Positions 16,943-27,061 of a stretch of DNA of 64,000 bases are shown piece after piece. Origin of the DNA: Synergistales bacterium (GTDB taxonomy: Bacteria > Synergistota > Synergistia > Synergistales > Aminithiophilaceae); NCBI GenBank assembly GCA_018433595.1, contig JAHDQY010000049.1, positions 1 through 64,000 on the forward strand, read 5' to 3'. Each line of letters opens with the position of its first letter. Positions within the stretch are counted from its first letter, which is position 1. The notes below the pieces were generated by a model. The model was given only the letters and a program-made list of their open reading frames with translations. It was not told the origin of the DNA and did not search any database. The translations under genes and the position numbers were made by a program.

Positions 16943-19719
16943 CTATGGATGAACTTTTCAATTTTGGGGCAAAAACCACATCGGCCGATCCCGTGACCTG
17001 CTTAGGCATGATGTTCCCGAACGACGAGGAGCGGCGGAAGCATTTCCTCGGCCTCCTGCGCGAGAAGCTGAAGGACCCCGAGTTCCGCAAGATCGAGGGA
17101 TTCCCCATCGGCTCGGACGAAGACATCCTGGCGCTCTCGGACCCGCCGTACTACACCGCCTGCCCGAACCCGTTCATCGCCGACTTCATCAAGCATTATG
17201 GCAAGCCCTACGACCCAAGCAAGCCGTACAGCCGTGAGCCGTTCGCTGCGGATGTGAGCGAGGGCAAGAACGACCCGATCTACAACGCCCACTCCTACCA
17301 CACCAAAGTGCCGCACAAGGCCATCATGCGGTATATCCTCCATTACACCGAACCGGGAGAAATAGTTTTCGATGGATTTTGTGGGACCGGAATGACTGGA
17401 GTTGCTGCCAAGGCATGCAACGACAGAGCGGTTGTTGAGTCACTTGGCTACCACATCGACAAAGACGGAACAGTATCCCAGCAAGAAACAGGTGATAATG
17501 GGAAGGCCGTCTTGAAGCCCTTCACTAAACTTGGTGCTCGCCAAGCAGTATTGGACGACCTATCTCCTGCCGCTACGTTCATAGCATATAACTATAACAC
17601 GCCAGTGGATGTCCGTGAGTTTGAAAGGCAAGCCAAAGGCATCATGAAGGATATTGAGGATGAGTGTGGCTGGATGTACGAAACGCTTCACACGGATGGC
17701 AGAACTAAGGGCAGGATCAACCACACGGTATGGTCGGATGTCTTTGTCTGTCCTGAATGTACAAATGAGGTTGTCTTTTGGGAAGTCGCTGTCAACAAGA
17801 AAGAGGGAACGGTAAAGGACGAGTTCCCTTGTCCGCACTGCAAGGCACACCTCACGAAACGGAAGATGGATCGTGCTTGGGTAACACAATTCGATAAGGC
17901 ATTGAACCAATCAATCCGCCAAATCAAGCAGGTTCCTGTCCTAATCAACTACACCGTGGCTGGCAGGAAGGCCGACAAATCGCCCGATGAAAACGATTTA
18001 GCTCTTATTAAGAGAATCGAAAACAGTGATATACCTTACTGGTATCCGACGAATCGTATGATGGAGGGAGGGGAAACCCGTCGCAACGATCCCTTCGGTA
18101 TTACTCATGTGCATCACTTCTACTCCAAGCGAAACCTCTGGATTCTTTCAGCGTTTCGCTCGCGTTGTACTGCTGGCCCGTTGCTACTATGGTTCAATTC
18201 TCAATTGATCAATATTAGCAAGTTGAACAGGTATCGTCCCGGCGTGTCGTTTCCCTACAACCCTCTTAGCGGAACCATGTACATTGGCTCGCAGGTTTCC
18301 GAGTCTTGCGTGTTTACTGCCTATAAAAACAAATTGAAAAGGCTTGTCGAAGCATTCAAACGTATCGATTCCCCAAGCATTATTAGTACTCAATCTATCA
18401 CCCATGCCATGGCGATACCGCCGCAAAGTGTAGATTACATATTCATTGATCCTCCATTCGGCGCAAACTTGAACTATTCTGAGCTTAGCTCTTTATGGGA
18501 ACAATGGCTGAAAGTCTGGACAAACAACATCCCGGAAGCCATAGAAAATGGTGTCCAGCAAAAGGGAATATATGAGTACCGGCTTCTCATGAGTGCTTGT
18601 TTTAAGGAAGCATATCGAGTTCTTAAACCAGGCAGATGGATGACCGTGGAGTTTTCGAATACAAAAGCTTCGGTGTGGAATAGCATTCAGACGGCACTTG
18701 CTGAAGCCGGGTTTATAGTTGCTAATGTCTCGGCGCTTGACAAGCAGCAAGGTACTTTTAAGGCTGTCACCACTCCGACTGCTGTCAAACAAGATCTTGT
18801 TATTTCCGCATATAAACCGAATGGCGGCTTCGAAGATCGATTTCAAAAAGAAGCAAGATCCGAAGAAGGTGTCTGGGATTTTGTTCGCACACACCTGAAA
18901 TACCTGCCAGTCGTCAAGCGTGGTGCCAGCTCGAACCTGATCGTTGTCGGCGAACGCGACCCACGTATTCTTTACGACCAAATGGTGGCCTACTTCGTAC
19001 GCAAGGGCTATCCTATACCAATCAATAGCGCGGAGTTCCAGGAGGGTCTCTCTCAGCGTTTTTCTTATCGTGATGGCATGTATTTCCTGCCTGACCAAGT
19101 GGCTGAATACGACAAGAGGAAGCTTAACGCTGGTGGCATGCAACAAATGTCACTCTTTGTCTCTGATGAGTCCTCAGCAATAGTGTGGCTGCGTCAAACA
19201 CTTAAGGACAAGCCGCAAAAATTTCAGGACATTCATCCGCTCTTCATCAAAGAACTTGGCGGTTGGCAGAAATACGAAAAGCCACTCGAGTTATCAGAGC
19301 TGTTGGAACAGAACTTCCTTCGCTACGACGGCAGCGGCGAGGTGCCAAGCCAAATTCACAGCTACCTTTCGACGAACTTTAAGGAGTTGCGCAATCTACC
19401 TAAAGACAGTCAGGAACTTAGGTCGAGAGCTAAAGACCGTTGGTATGTTCCCGACCCCAACAAAGCTGGCGACTTGGAAAAACTACGCGAGAGGTCATTG
19501 CTCAAGGAGTTCGGAGAATACAGGACAACCAGCCAGAAACGCCTGAAGGTTTTCCGCCTCGAGGCGGTCCGTGCCGGTTTCAAGAAGGCATGGCAGGAGC
19601 GCGACTACACGACAATCATCACCGTGGCCCGCAAGGTTCCTGAGAATGTCCTCCAGGAAGACCCGAAACTCCTCATGTGGTTTGACCAGGCGCTTACACG
19701 TACAGGCAATCAAGATTGA
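16939..19719 (+). CDS. pglX: BREX type 3 adenine methyltransferase PglXI
   Basis: A 926-residue DNA methyltransferase. Motif I FDGFCGTGMTG lies at 144-154 and the catalytic-type DPPF at 504-507. Zinc knuckles CPEC and CPHC lie in between. DPPYY near residue 70 resembles the N-terminal segment of type 3 PglX (PglXI). It would methylate host DNA for BREX self-recognition. Base composition changes sharply at about 17340: the first 134 codons are GC-rich like brxC, and the next 500 or so are much AT-richer, which suggests replacement of the middle or specificity part by recombination. Confidence 0.85.
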   Translation: MTMDELFNFGAKTTSADPVTCLGMMFPNDEERRKHFLGLLREKLKDPEFRKIEGFPIGSDEDILALSDPPYYTACPNPFIADFIKHYGKPYDPSKPYSREPFAADVSEGKNDPIYNAHSYHTKVPHKAIMRYILHYTEPGEIVFDGFCGTGMTGVAAKACNDRAVVESLGYHIDKDGTVSQQETGDNGKAVLKPFTKLGARQAVLDDLSPAATFIAYNYNTPVDVREFERQAKGIMKDIEDECGWMYETLHTDGRTKGRINHTVWSDVFVCPECTNEVVFWEVAVNKKEGTVKDEFPCPHCKAHLTKRKMDRAWVTQFDKALNQSIRQIKQVPVLINYTVAGRKADKSPDENDLALIKRIENSDIPYWYPTNRMMEGGETRRNDPFGITHVHHFYSKRNLWILSAFRSRCTAGPLLLWFNSQLINISKLNRYRPGVSFPYNPLSGTMYIGSQVSESCVFTAYKNKLKRLVEAFKRIDSPSIISTQSITHAMAIPPQSVDYIFIDPPFGANLNYSELSSLWEQWLKVWTNNIPEAIENGVQQKGIYEYRLLMSACFKEAYRVLKPGRWMTVEFSNTKASVWNSIQTALAEAGFIVANVSALDKQQGTFKAVTTPTAVKQDLVISAYKPNGGFEDRFQKEARSEEGVWDFVRTHLKYLPVVKRGASSNLIVVGERDPRILYDQMVAYFVRKGYPIPINSAEFQEGLSQRFSYRDGMYFLPDQVAEYDKRKLNAGGMQQMSLFVSDESSAIVWLRQTLKDKPQKFQDIHPLFIKELGGWQKYEKPLELSELLEQNFLRYDGSGEVPSQIHSYLSTNFKELRNLPKDSQELRSRAKDRWYVPDPNKAGDLEKLRERSLLKEFGEYRTTSQKRLKVFRLEAVRAGFKKAWQERDYTTIITVARKVPENVLQEDPKLLMWFDQALTRTGNQD

Positions 19720-19732
19720 AGGAGCTTTGAAA

Positions 19733-20446
19733 ATGGCGGCACAGACGAGTCCTAAGTATGCTGACGTCACATCTGTGGCAAATCCGATACTGTTGAAAAC
19801 ACTAACTGAGAAGTATCACCGAGCTAATGTTGTGTGGCCTATAGTTCTTATTCAGGGTGACTCAATAGTGTCTTATCTCTACGAAAGGTCCAAAAAGAAT
19901 ACGATCAATAGTTCTGACGACAATAGACCACAAAGCTCTTCCGGTTTAGGAAGTCACTTTATAGACTACTCATCAAATCCCCGACTTATAATTCCAACGA
20001 ATGCATTATTGAAACCGTTCATCTCTTCTGAGTTTACATGTAGTTACGAATATGTCGTTAACTCTCCATATTCTACTGTTGATATTGATTATGCATGGAG
20101 GAGAGGAAAACGGTGGAAAGGTATTGAGTTGACCACCTTCTGGATGGAATTCACGAATCAAGGCCGCGCAGAAGATTTGATATCGAAACTGCATAGACGA
20201 CCGTCTTGGCAAGGACCAGAAGGACCGCATGGCCTTCGCAAGATTGTGGAAGCTGCACAGGATTTGGAGTTATCGCTACATATGGTATGCGTGAATACTC
20301 TTGGAAAAGTCAGCAATCAATTTAAGACCAACGGCAATGTGTATAGGTTTCCGCTATCCCCTGCACAAATAGACCGTCTGGTACAGGGAGCAGTTCCAGA
20401 GAAAGGCGTATTTAGTACATTTGCGGAGTTTCTGGAATGGTTATGA
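19733..20446 (+). CDS. Unknown BREX-associated protein, possible PD-(D/E)XK-type nuclease
   Basis: A 237-residue protein with no match I recognise. A central stretch STVDIDYAWRRGKRWKG followed by IELTTFWMEF has the spacing D-x2-...-E-x-T around charged residues that is seen in some restriction-endonuclease-like folds, but this is only a resemblance. It lies between pglX and brxHII, where BREX operons often carry extra cargo, and is AT-rich and low in rare GC-rich codons. The start ATG follows AAGGAGC. It could instead be a specificity or anti-phage accessory protein. Confidence 0.6.
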   Translation: MAAQTSPKYADVTSVANPILLKTLTEKYHRANVVWPIVLIQGDSIVSYLYERSKKNTINSSDDNRPQSSSGLGSHFIDYSSNPRLIIPTNALLKPFISSEFTCSYEYVVNSPYSTVDIDYAWRRGKRWKGIELTTFWMEFTNQGRAEDLISKLHRRPSWQGPEGPHGLRKIVEAAQDLELSLHMVCVNTLGKVSNQFKTNGNVYRFPLSPAQIDRLVQGAVPEKGVFSTFAEFLEWL

Positions 20447-20465
20447 CTGACTACAGAACGGCTGG

Positions 20466-23321
20466 GTGAAAGCACTTGTTATGAGAGATTTATGGTACTA
20501 CAGCCCGGACCACAGGCAGCTCTGTCAGGTCATCGAAGCCCAGACGCTCTGGGGCGAGACGACCTGCCGCGTCTGGCTGCCCGGCCGCGACTCAGTGGTC
20601 CGCATCCCGGCTTCCAGGCTCAAGTCCCTGGAGAGCGCAGGCACAGGTTCGCCGGACAACATCGCCTACATCGCCGCCGCCGCGCGGGTGGCCGACGCCC
20701 TGACCCAGGACGTCCTGCTCGCGCCCATCGAGTCCTCCGTCATTCCGCTCCCGCATCAGATTCGTGCTCTGTCCCGCGCCATCGCCAATGACCGGGTGCG
20801 CTATCTCCTAGCGGACGAGGTCGGCCTGGGCAAGACCATCGAAGCGGGACTCATTCTGCGTGAGCTGAAGCTTCGCGGGCTGGTCAAGCGGACGCTGGTC
20901 ATCGCCCCGAAGGGATTGGTGAGCCAGTGGGTCAGCGAGATGCGCTTCCACTTCGGCGAGACCTTCCAGCTCGTGCTCCCCGAGGACATCAAGACCCTGA
21001 AACGGATCGCCCCGGTGACGGGCCCGGGAAACGGCGAAAAGGGCAATTCCGACTTGGAGGTTCTGCCCGCCAATGCCTGGCAGATGTTTTCGCAGGTGGT
21101 CGTGCCGATGGACTCGGTCAAGCCTCTGGACAAGCGGCGCGGCTGGAGCGCGGCCCAGGTGAGCGAGCACAACCGGGAGCGGTTCGAGGACCTGATCTCC
21201 GCCGGCTGGGACCTGGTCATCGTGGACGAAGCACACCGTCTCGGTGGCAGCACCGACCAGGTGGCCCGATTCAAGTTGGGCCAGGGACTCTCCGAAGCCG
21301 CGCCATATTTCCTGATGCTTTCGGCCACCCCGCACCAGGGCAAGACCGACGCCTTTCATCGGCTGGTTTCCCTGATCGACGCCCAGGAGTTCCCGGACAT
21401 CGGCAGCGTCACCCGCGAGCGGGTCCAGCCGCATGTCATCCGCACCGAGAAGCGCCGCGCTATCGATGCCGATGGAAAGCCCCTGTTCAAACCGAGGCGC
21501 ACGCAGCTTGGCCCGGTCTCATGGGGAGAGCAGCACCGCAACCAGCAGCACCTCTACGAGGCGGTCACCGAATACGTGCGGGAAGGCTATAACCAGGCCA
21601 TGCGGGAGAAGCGGAGCTATATCGGATTCCTGATGATCCTGATGCAGCGCCTGGTGGTCTCCAGCACCAGCGCCATCCGCACTACGCTTGAAAGGCGGCT
21701 CGATGCGCTCGCCGCACCCCAGGAACAACTGACATTATTCCCGCTCACCACTGAAGAGGAATGGGCGGACCTGGACGGCCAGGAGCAAATCGACGTGCTG
21801 CTCCGCACCCGCCTCAAGGCGCTCAAGAACGAACGCGCTGAGGTCAAGCTGCTCTTGGAAGCCGCGGCCCGCTGCGAGCAGATCGGACCGGATGCCAAGG
21901 CCGAGGCGTTGCTCGATTGGCTCTACCGCCTTCAGTCCGAGGAGAGCGATCCGGAGCTCAAGGCGCTCGTGTTCACCGAGTTCGTTCCCACCCAGGAGAT
22001 GCTGCGTCGATTCCTGACCGAGCGCGGGTTCTCGGTCGTCTGTCTGAACGGCTCCATGGACATGGAAGAACGTAAGCGAGTCCAGGAGGCATTCGCCAAG
22101 GATGTCCGTATTCTCATTTCCACCGACGCCGGCGGGGAAGGTTTGAACCTCCAGTTCTGCCACGTGGTGATCAACTACGACATCCCCTGGAACCCGATGC
22201 GCCTCGAACAGCGGATCGGCCGGGTGGATCGTATCGGCCAGGCCCACGCGGTTCGCGCGGTCAACTTCGTCTTCGAAGGCTCGGTCGAGCATCGGGTCCG
22301 CGAGGTACTGGAGCAGAAGCTCGCCGTCATTTTCGAGGAGTTCGGCATCGACAAGACCGGCGACGTCCTCGACTCGGCCCAGGCGGGCCACATGTTCGAC
22401 GAGATGTATGTCGAGGCGATCCTCAATCCCGAAAAAGTGGAGGACTCCGTAGAGAGCGTGGTTGCCCGCCTGCAGGAGCAGGCTCGCGACGCGCGCACGA
22501 CCGCATCCGTACTTGGGGCGACCGAGGACCTGGAACCTGGCGAAGCCCAGCGGCTGCTGACTCACCCCTTGCCCCATTGGGTCGAGCGCATGACGGTGAG
22601 CTACCTGAAGGCGCACGGCGGCCAAGCCGAGAAAAGAAGCCAGAGCTGGAACCTCACCTGGCCCGACGGCGAGACCTACGAGAATGTGGTCTTCACCGGC
22701 AAGGAAGCCGAGAGGCTTCCGGCTTCCCGGCATCTTACTCTTGAAGAGCCGAAGGTCCGCGGACTGGCCATGCGGCTCCCACGTTTTGCGCCGGGCCAGC
22801 CGGTGCCCATTGTGTCGATCCCAGGTCTCTCCGAGGAAGTTCAGGGCGTCTGGTCCTTGTGGCGAATCGCGATTGCCACCATGGAGTGGAACCGTCGAAG
22901 GATTATGCCTCTCTTCCTGGCCGACAACGGCATGGTCTATATGCCGACGGCCAGACACGTGTGGGATCAGCTCCTCGCGGCAAGCACACAGGTCCGGTCA
23001 GTGATGGAGACCTCGGTCTCGCAAGCTGCCTTTGAGAAGTTACAGAACGCCGCAGAGGAACACGGGAAGCCCATCTACGAAGCGCTCGTGCAAGAGCACC
23101 GGGGGCGCATCGCACGTGAGCGCGAGAAGGCCGACTACGCCTTTGCCGCGCGCCGCAAGACCGTCGAGCGGATCGGCCTGCCCCAGGTCCGCAACTATCG
23201 ACTGAACCTCCTCTCGCAGGAAGAGCGGAGTTTCCAGGAGCAGCTCGATCAGAAGGCCCATGCCTATCCCGAAATGGTGCCGCTGCTTGTGATTCGGGTG
23301 GAGGGTGGTGGCCATGAGTAG
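20466..23321 (+). CDS. brxHII: BREX type 3 helicase BrxHII (SNF2/DEAH-like)
   Basis: A 951-residue superfamily 2 helicase. Q- and Walker A region LADEVGLGKTIEAG lies near residue 116, the DEAH box VDEAHRLGG near 252, and the C-terminal lobe motifs STDAGGEGLNLQF and EQRIGRVDRIGQ near 550-590. Position after pglX and before pglZ matches BrxHII. The GTG at 20466 is used; an ATG six codons further is possible, and neither has a strong ribosome site. The last 3' bases overlap pglZ by 8 nt. Confidence 0.88.
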   Translation: MKALVMRDLWYYSPDHRQLCQVIEAQTLWGETTCRVWLPGRDSVVRIPASRLKSLESAGTGSPDNIAYIAAAARVADALTQDVLLAPIESSVIPLPHQIRALSRAIANDRVRYLLADEVGLGKTIEAGLILRELKLRGLVKRTLVIAPKGLVSQWVSEMRFHFGETFQLVLPEDIKTLKRIAPVTGPGNGEKGNSDLEVLPANAWQMFSQVVVPMDSVKPLDKRRGWSAAQVSEHNRERFEDLISAGWDLVIVDEAHRLGGSTDQVARFKLGQGLSEAAPYFLMLSATPHQGKTDAFHRLVSLIDAQEFPDIGSVTRERVQPHVIRTEKRRAIDADGKPLFKPRRTQLGPVSWGEQHRNQQHLYEAVTEYVREGYNQAMREKRSYIGFLMILMQRLVVSSTSAIRTTLERRLDALAAPQEQLTLFPLTTEEEWADLDGQEQIDVLLRTRLKALKNERAEVKLLLEAAARCEQIGPDAKAEALLDWLYRLQSEESDPELKALVFTEFVPTQEMLRRFLTERGFSVVCLNGSMDMEERKRVQEAFAKDVRILISTDAGGEGLNLQFCHVVINYDIPWNPMRLEQRIGRVDRIGQAHAVRAVNFVFEGSVEHRVREVLEQKLAVIFEEFGIDKTGDVLDSAQAGHMFDEMYVEAILNPEKVEDSVESVVARLQEQARDARTTASVLGATEDLEPGEAQRLLTHPLPHWVERMTVSYLKAHGGQAEKRSQSWNLTWPDGETYENVVFTGKEAERLPASRHLTLEEPKVRGLAMRLPRFAPGQPVPIVSIPGLSEEVQGVWSLWRIAIATMEWNRRRIMPLFLADNGMVYMPTARHVWDQLLAASTQVRSVMETSVSQAAFEKLQNAAEEHGKPIYEALVQEHRGRIAREREKADYAFAARRKTVERIGLPQVRNYRLNLLSQEERSFQEQLDQKAHAYPEMVPLLVIRVEGGGHE

Positions 23322-25320
23322 CTGGCGCGATCAAATCCTGAAGGAATTCACCCCGAAGGTCGCCCGACTCACCCTGGTGGCCGACCCGGACGGACTTCTC
23401 CTTGAAGAAGGGATTCTTGAAGGCGTCCGCGAGCGTGGATTCGAGCTGATCCCGTTTGAAGACCACATCGCGTTCCGTTACGCCTACGAGTCGAAGTTTC
23501 GTTCCCGCTGGGACTGCGGCGAGCACACGGACCTTGTCGTCGTATTGCGCTCGCAAGCAAGCGACCTCAGTGGGTTGCCCTATGATCTCCTCCAGGCCGG
23601 TCGCAGACTCTCCTTCAACCTCGGCGACATCTTCCCGAACCTCAGTTACCCGGTCGTGACTGCCCTGGATCGCGGGGACCTCGATGCCTTGTATGAGGCG
23701 CAGAAGAGACATGCCCCCGGCCAGTTGGGCGACAACGCCACCAAGGAGTTCGTCCTCCGGCACGTCTTTGAAATCGCGCCCGAGCTGGTCAAACAGCCAT
23801 CGGACCTTTTGCGGGTGCTGCTGCGCCGTCACTACCGCAGACAGCGCATCCCAACCGACCTCGACGAGCGGTTCATCCAGCTTCTGCGCCAGAACAACGT
23901 CTTCGACGACTGGCCACTCGAGACGCTGGTGGCGGACAGGGAAGCCTTCTTCGCATTCCTCCAGGAGCGCTGGCCGATCTTCCTCGATCGTGGGGCAGCC
24001 AAAGGGACGTCCAGCGTTCGTGAGGATGAGAAGCCCTACGGTCTGTCCATTGAGGGACCGGTCGAACTTCCCTTCGACCATCATGATGTCCGGGTCTACG
24101 TCGACAACCTCTTCGTCGAGGGGCTGCTGCACTCCGTTCCGCACGAGCATGCGGACACCTTGTCCAAGACCTGGGTAGGCATCGGCGTTCGAACTGCTCC
24201 CATCGAAGACAGGTCCCGTCGCCTGGGCAAGCTCATCGACAGCCTGGAGGCATCCATTCCGGCCGAGGATGCGAAGCACACGGACTGGTTCCACTTTGCC
24301 CGCGGATGGGCGGAGACGATCCTGCTGGCGAACGATCAGGCCGAAGCGATTTCCGAACCGACGGGCGAACGCATCAAGAACTTGCAGGCACAGGTGGATG
24401 CCGGTTTCGCAGGTTGGCTCTTCAAGCGGTATGCCGGGCTGGTCAATCTGCCACCGGTTCCTCCGGTCATGTTGCATCACCTCCCGCGATTTTTTGCCCG
24501 CCAAATGGGAGAAGACCGCACCGCCAAGATCGCACTGATCGTGGTGGACGGCCTTGCCTTGGACCAATGGCTGGTGGTCCGGGATGCACTTGCCTCGCGT
24601 CAGCCCGGTTTTCGATTCCGGGAGCAGGCGGTCTTTGCCTGGATTCCCTCGCTCACCTCCGTCTCGCGCCAAGCGACCTTCGCCGGCAAGGCTCCCATCT
24701 TTTTTCCGAACAGCATCCAGACCACGGACAAGGAACCCGCTCTCTGGGCTCAGTTCTGGGCGGATCAGGGCCTTACGCCAAACGAGGTCGTCTACATCAA
24801 GGGGCTGGGCGACGGTGGTCTGGAGACCGTTTCCGAAGCGCTTTCTCATCCCAAGGCAAGAGTCGCCGGGTTGGTCGTGGACAAGGTCGACAAGATCATG
24901 CACGGGATGGAAATGGGCACCGCCGGGATGCACAACCAGGTGTGCCAGTGGGCCAAGCAACCATACCTGAACACACTTCTCGATCTGCTCTTGGATCGGG
25001 GCTTCCGTGTCTACCTGACCTCTGATCATGGCAACGTCGAGGCGGAAGGTTGCGGTTGTCCATCCGAAGGGGCTGTGGCGGACCTGCGCGGCGAACGAGT
25101 CCGCATCTATCCCGACGTGGCCCTTCGCGGAAAAGTGAAAGAACGATTTCCCGATGCGCTGGAATGGGGAACCGTTGGTCTCCCCGAGGATTACCTCGCC
25201 CTGCTGGCCCCTGCTCGGCAGGTGTTTGTCCAGGAAAAGCAGCGCACCGTGAGCCACGGCGGCGTTTCAGTCGAGGAACTCATCGTCCCTCTTGTTCAGA
25301 TCGAGAGGAGTGGCGAATGA
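23314..25320 (+). CDS. pglZ: BREX phosphatase-fold protein PglZ
   Basis: A 668-residue protein of the alkaline phosphatase superfamily, PglZ family. The N-terminal domain is specific to PglZ; the catalytic-type segments are ALIVVDGLALDQW near residue 408, TSDHGN near 568 and SHGGVSVEELIVP at the end, which together would bind two metals. It is the signature gene of BREX and interacts with BrxC and PglX in characterised systems. The ATG at 23314 follows GGAGGG and overlaps brxHII. Confidence 0.88.
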   Translation: MSSWRDQILKEFTPKVARLTLVADPDGLLLEEGILEGVRERGFELIPFEDHIAFRYAYESKFRSRWDCGEHTDLVVVLRSQASDLSGLPYDLLQAGRRLSFNLGDIFPNLSYPVVTALDRGDLDALYEAQKRHAPGQLGDNATKEFVLRHVFEIAPELVKQPSDLLRVLLRRHYRRQRIPTDLDERFIQLLRQNNVFDDWPLETLVADREAFFAFLQERWPIFLDRGAAKGTSSVREDEKPYGLSIEGPVELPFDHHDVRVYVDNLFVEGLLHSVPHEHADTLSKTWVGIGVRTAPIEDRSRRLGKLIDSLEASIPAEDAKHTDWFHFARGWAETILLANDQAEAISEPTGERIKNLQAQVDAGFAGWLFKRYAGLVNLPPVPPVMLHHLPRFFARQMGEDRTAKIALIVVDGLALDQWLVVRDALASRQPGFRFREQAVFAWIPSLTSVSRQATFAGKAPIFFPNSIQTTDKEPALWAQFWADQGLTPNEVVYIKGLGDGGLETVSEALSHPKARVAGLVVDKVDKIMHGMEMGTAGMHNQVCQWAKQPYLNTLLDLLLDRGFRVYLTSDHGNVEAEGCGCPSEGAVADLRGERVRIYPDVALRGKVKERFPDALEWGTVGLPEDYLALLAPARQVFVQEKQRTVSHGGVSVEELIVPLVQIERSGE

Positions 25321-26090
25321 CCAGACGGACCGACCAGATCGGATTCAGTCAGCGAGTGCGTCTGGAATGGCTTGAGCAGACGGCCAACCTGATCCTGGCA
25401 GGGAATGACAAGGCTGCGGTCAACGATGCCTTGCAGGAACTGCTGAAGGACAAAGTGTCCGTCGGCGGCCAGGCCGAGCGCGGCAATCGCGAGAAGATCA
25501 TCACGATTCTCCTCAAGACGTGGCTGACGGTTCCGAGCGAACTCGAGTCATTGCGCGTCGAAGGACTGGAACTCCTCAAGCGTGTTCCTCGGCGCGATCA
25601 TCTGGCAATCCACTGGGGGATGGTCATGGCCGTCTACCCGTTCTGGTCGGGTGTAGCCATCCAGACCGGCCGTCTTCTGAGGCTTCAGGGCTCCGCTGCC
25701 GCGGTTCATGTCCAGCGCCGGGTCCGCGAGCAATACGGCGAGCGGGAGACCGTTTCCAGAGCAGCCCGCCGCGTGCTGCGTTCGTACTTGGACTGGGGCG
25801 TGCTTCAGGAGACCGGCGTAAAGGGCATTTACTCCGCTGGGACAACGCTGGCTGTTGAGGATTCCCGACTGATCGCCTGGCTGGCCGAAGCATCCCTCCA
25901 CGCCCGGGCCAACGGCTCGGCTTCGCTGAGAGATCTGATCGACAGCCCGAGCTTCTTCCCGTTCCGGGTCAAGCCGGTCCACGCCGAAAGCCTTGTGGCT
26001 GCGTCATCCAGACTCGATGTCCTTCGCCACGGGTTGGATGACGACCTCGTCATGCTGCGGAAACAGACGACAAAAGGAGGCGCACCATGA
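25317..26090 (+). CDS. brxA: BrxA-like protein (DUF1819 position)
   Basis: A 257-residue protein starting in an ATGA overlap with pglZ. It has FSQRVRLEWLEQTANLIL near the start and RREREQYGERETVSRAARR-like basic helices in the middle. Size and place after pglZ fit BrxA (DUF1819), a small DNA-binding protein of BREX types 1 and 3, but sequence recognition is only moderate. Its last codons overlap the first Cmr gene (ATGA), so BREX and the type III module are translationally coupled. Confidence 0.62.
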   Translation: MTRRTDQIGFSQRVRLEWLEQTANLILAGNDKAAVNDALQELLKDKVSVGGQAERGNREKIITILLKTWLTVPSELESLRVEGLELLKRVPRRDHLAIHWGMVMAVYPFWSGVAIQTGRLLRLQGSAAAVHVQRRVREQYGERETVSRAARRVLRSYLDWGVLQETGVKGIYSAGTTLAVEDSRLIAWLAEASLHARANGSASLRDLIDSPSFFPFRVKPVHAESLVAASSRLDVLRHGLDDDLVMLRKQTTKGGAP

Positions 26091-27061
26091 CTATGGCAAA
26101 TGGCGAACGAACCTATCAATTCAAGGCCCTAACGGACTTGTGGACCGGGTCGGTCACACTTGAAGAAAGGAACGGTCAGATAAAGGAAAAAACTGGGCCG
26201 GACCGCCTCATCACTACCGGCATGCTCGGTTCCATCCGCTGGTGGTTCGAGGTATTGGTCCGTGGTCTGGGCGGCAATGCCTGCGACCCAACCGATACGA
26301 AATGTGAAGATCGAAACCATTGTGCTGTCTGTGAACTATTCGGCTGCACCGGCTGGGCGCGGAAGTTCAGATTTGAAGTTCTGGATGAGAATAGCGGTAC
26401 CAAGACAGATCAGATCAAAAAAGGCCAGACTTTCGATCTCCGTTTCACACCCCTCCGTCCGATCCGCGTGGAAGAGTGGACCCTCCTCCACGCTGCTCTT
26501 CGCCTGATCGCCGACTATGGGGCCATCGGCGGCAAGACGGTATTCAAGCCAACGGACGAATCCAGTCGGGCGGGCAGGCTGCATCACAACGACTATGGCC
26601 TGGTGCAGATGGTCACCCTCCAGCAATACGATGGAACAGGTCGTGATGACTTGGGAAAATATCTGTCTAAATGGCGGAAGCTCAATCACGGTGAGTTCGC
26701 CTGGGCCTCATTGCAGCACTTCTGGTGCGTGAACGGAAAGTATCTGGCTCGACAGAACGGCAACTCCAGCGCATTTAACTGTGTTATCGGACGCCCCGAG
26801 CCCAAGCAACAAAGCGGTCAGAACGATTCGTGGATCGCTGGTCGCCGGCCTGATCGAAGAAACAATGTTGAAGCTGAAAGCAAGAAAGTCTTCAGCTTCA
26901 AAGACCCCGCAAGAACCTTCGGCTTCGTAAAACCCGGACTGATCGATTTCAACACCATGAAGGGGCGTCTGACGAACGCTTGTGGGCAGAACGGCTGGGA
27001 TTTTCTCACCGGAGACAATATCATCAATCAACTATTCGCCGGGAAGGAGGACCGCTCATGA
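26087..27061 (+). CDS. cmr1: Cmr1-type Cas7 (RAMP) protein
   Basis: A 324-residue RAMP protein of the Cmr1 group: FKALTDLWTGS near the start, then TTGMLGSIRWWFEVLVRG and CELFGCTGWARKFRF, which are the usual Cmr1 blocks. Cysteines at CDPT, CEDRNHCAVC suggest a metal site. It would cap the backbone of a type III effector. The ATG lies inside the brxA stop (ATGA) and follows AAAGGAGG, so it is translated together with BREX. No cas6 or adaptation gene is nearby. Confidence 0.82.
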   Translation: MTMANGERTYQFKALTDLWTGSVTLEERNGQIKEKTGPDRLITTGMLGSIRWWFEVLVRGLGGNACDPTDTKCEDRNHCAVCELFGCTGWARKFRFEVLDENSGTKTDQIKKGQTFDLRFTPLRPIRVEEWTLLHAALRLIADYGAIGGKTVFKPTDESSRAGRLHHNDYGLVQMVTLQQYDGTGRDDLGKYLSKWRKLNHGEFAWASLQHFWCVNGKYLARQNGNSSAFNCVIGRPEPKQQSGQNDSWIAGRRPDRRNNVEAESKKVFSFKDPARTFGFVKPGLIDFNTMKGRLTNACGQNGWDFLTGDNIINQLFAGKEDRS

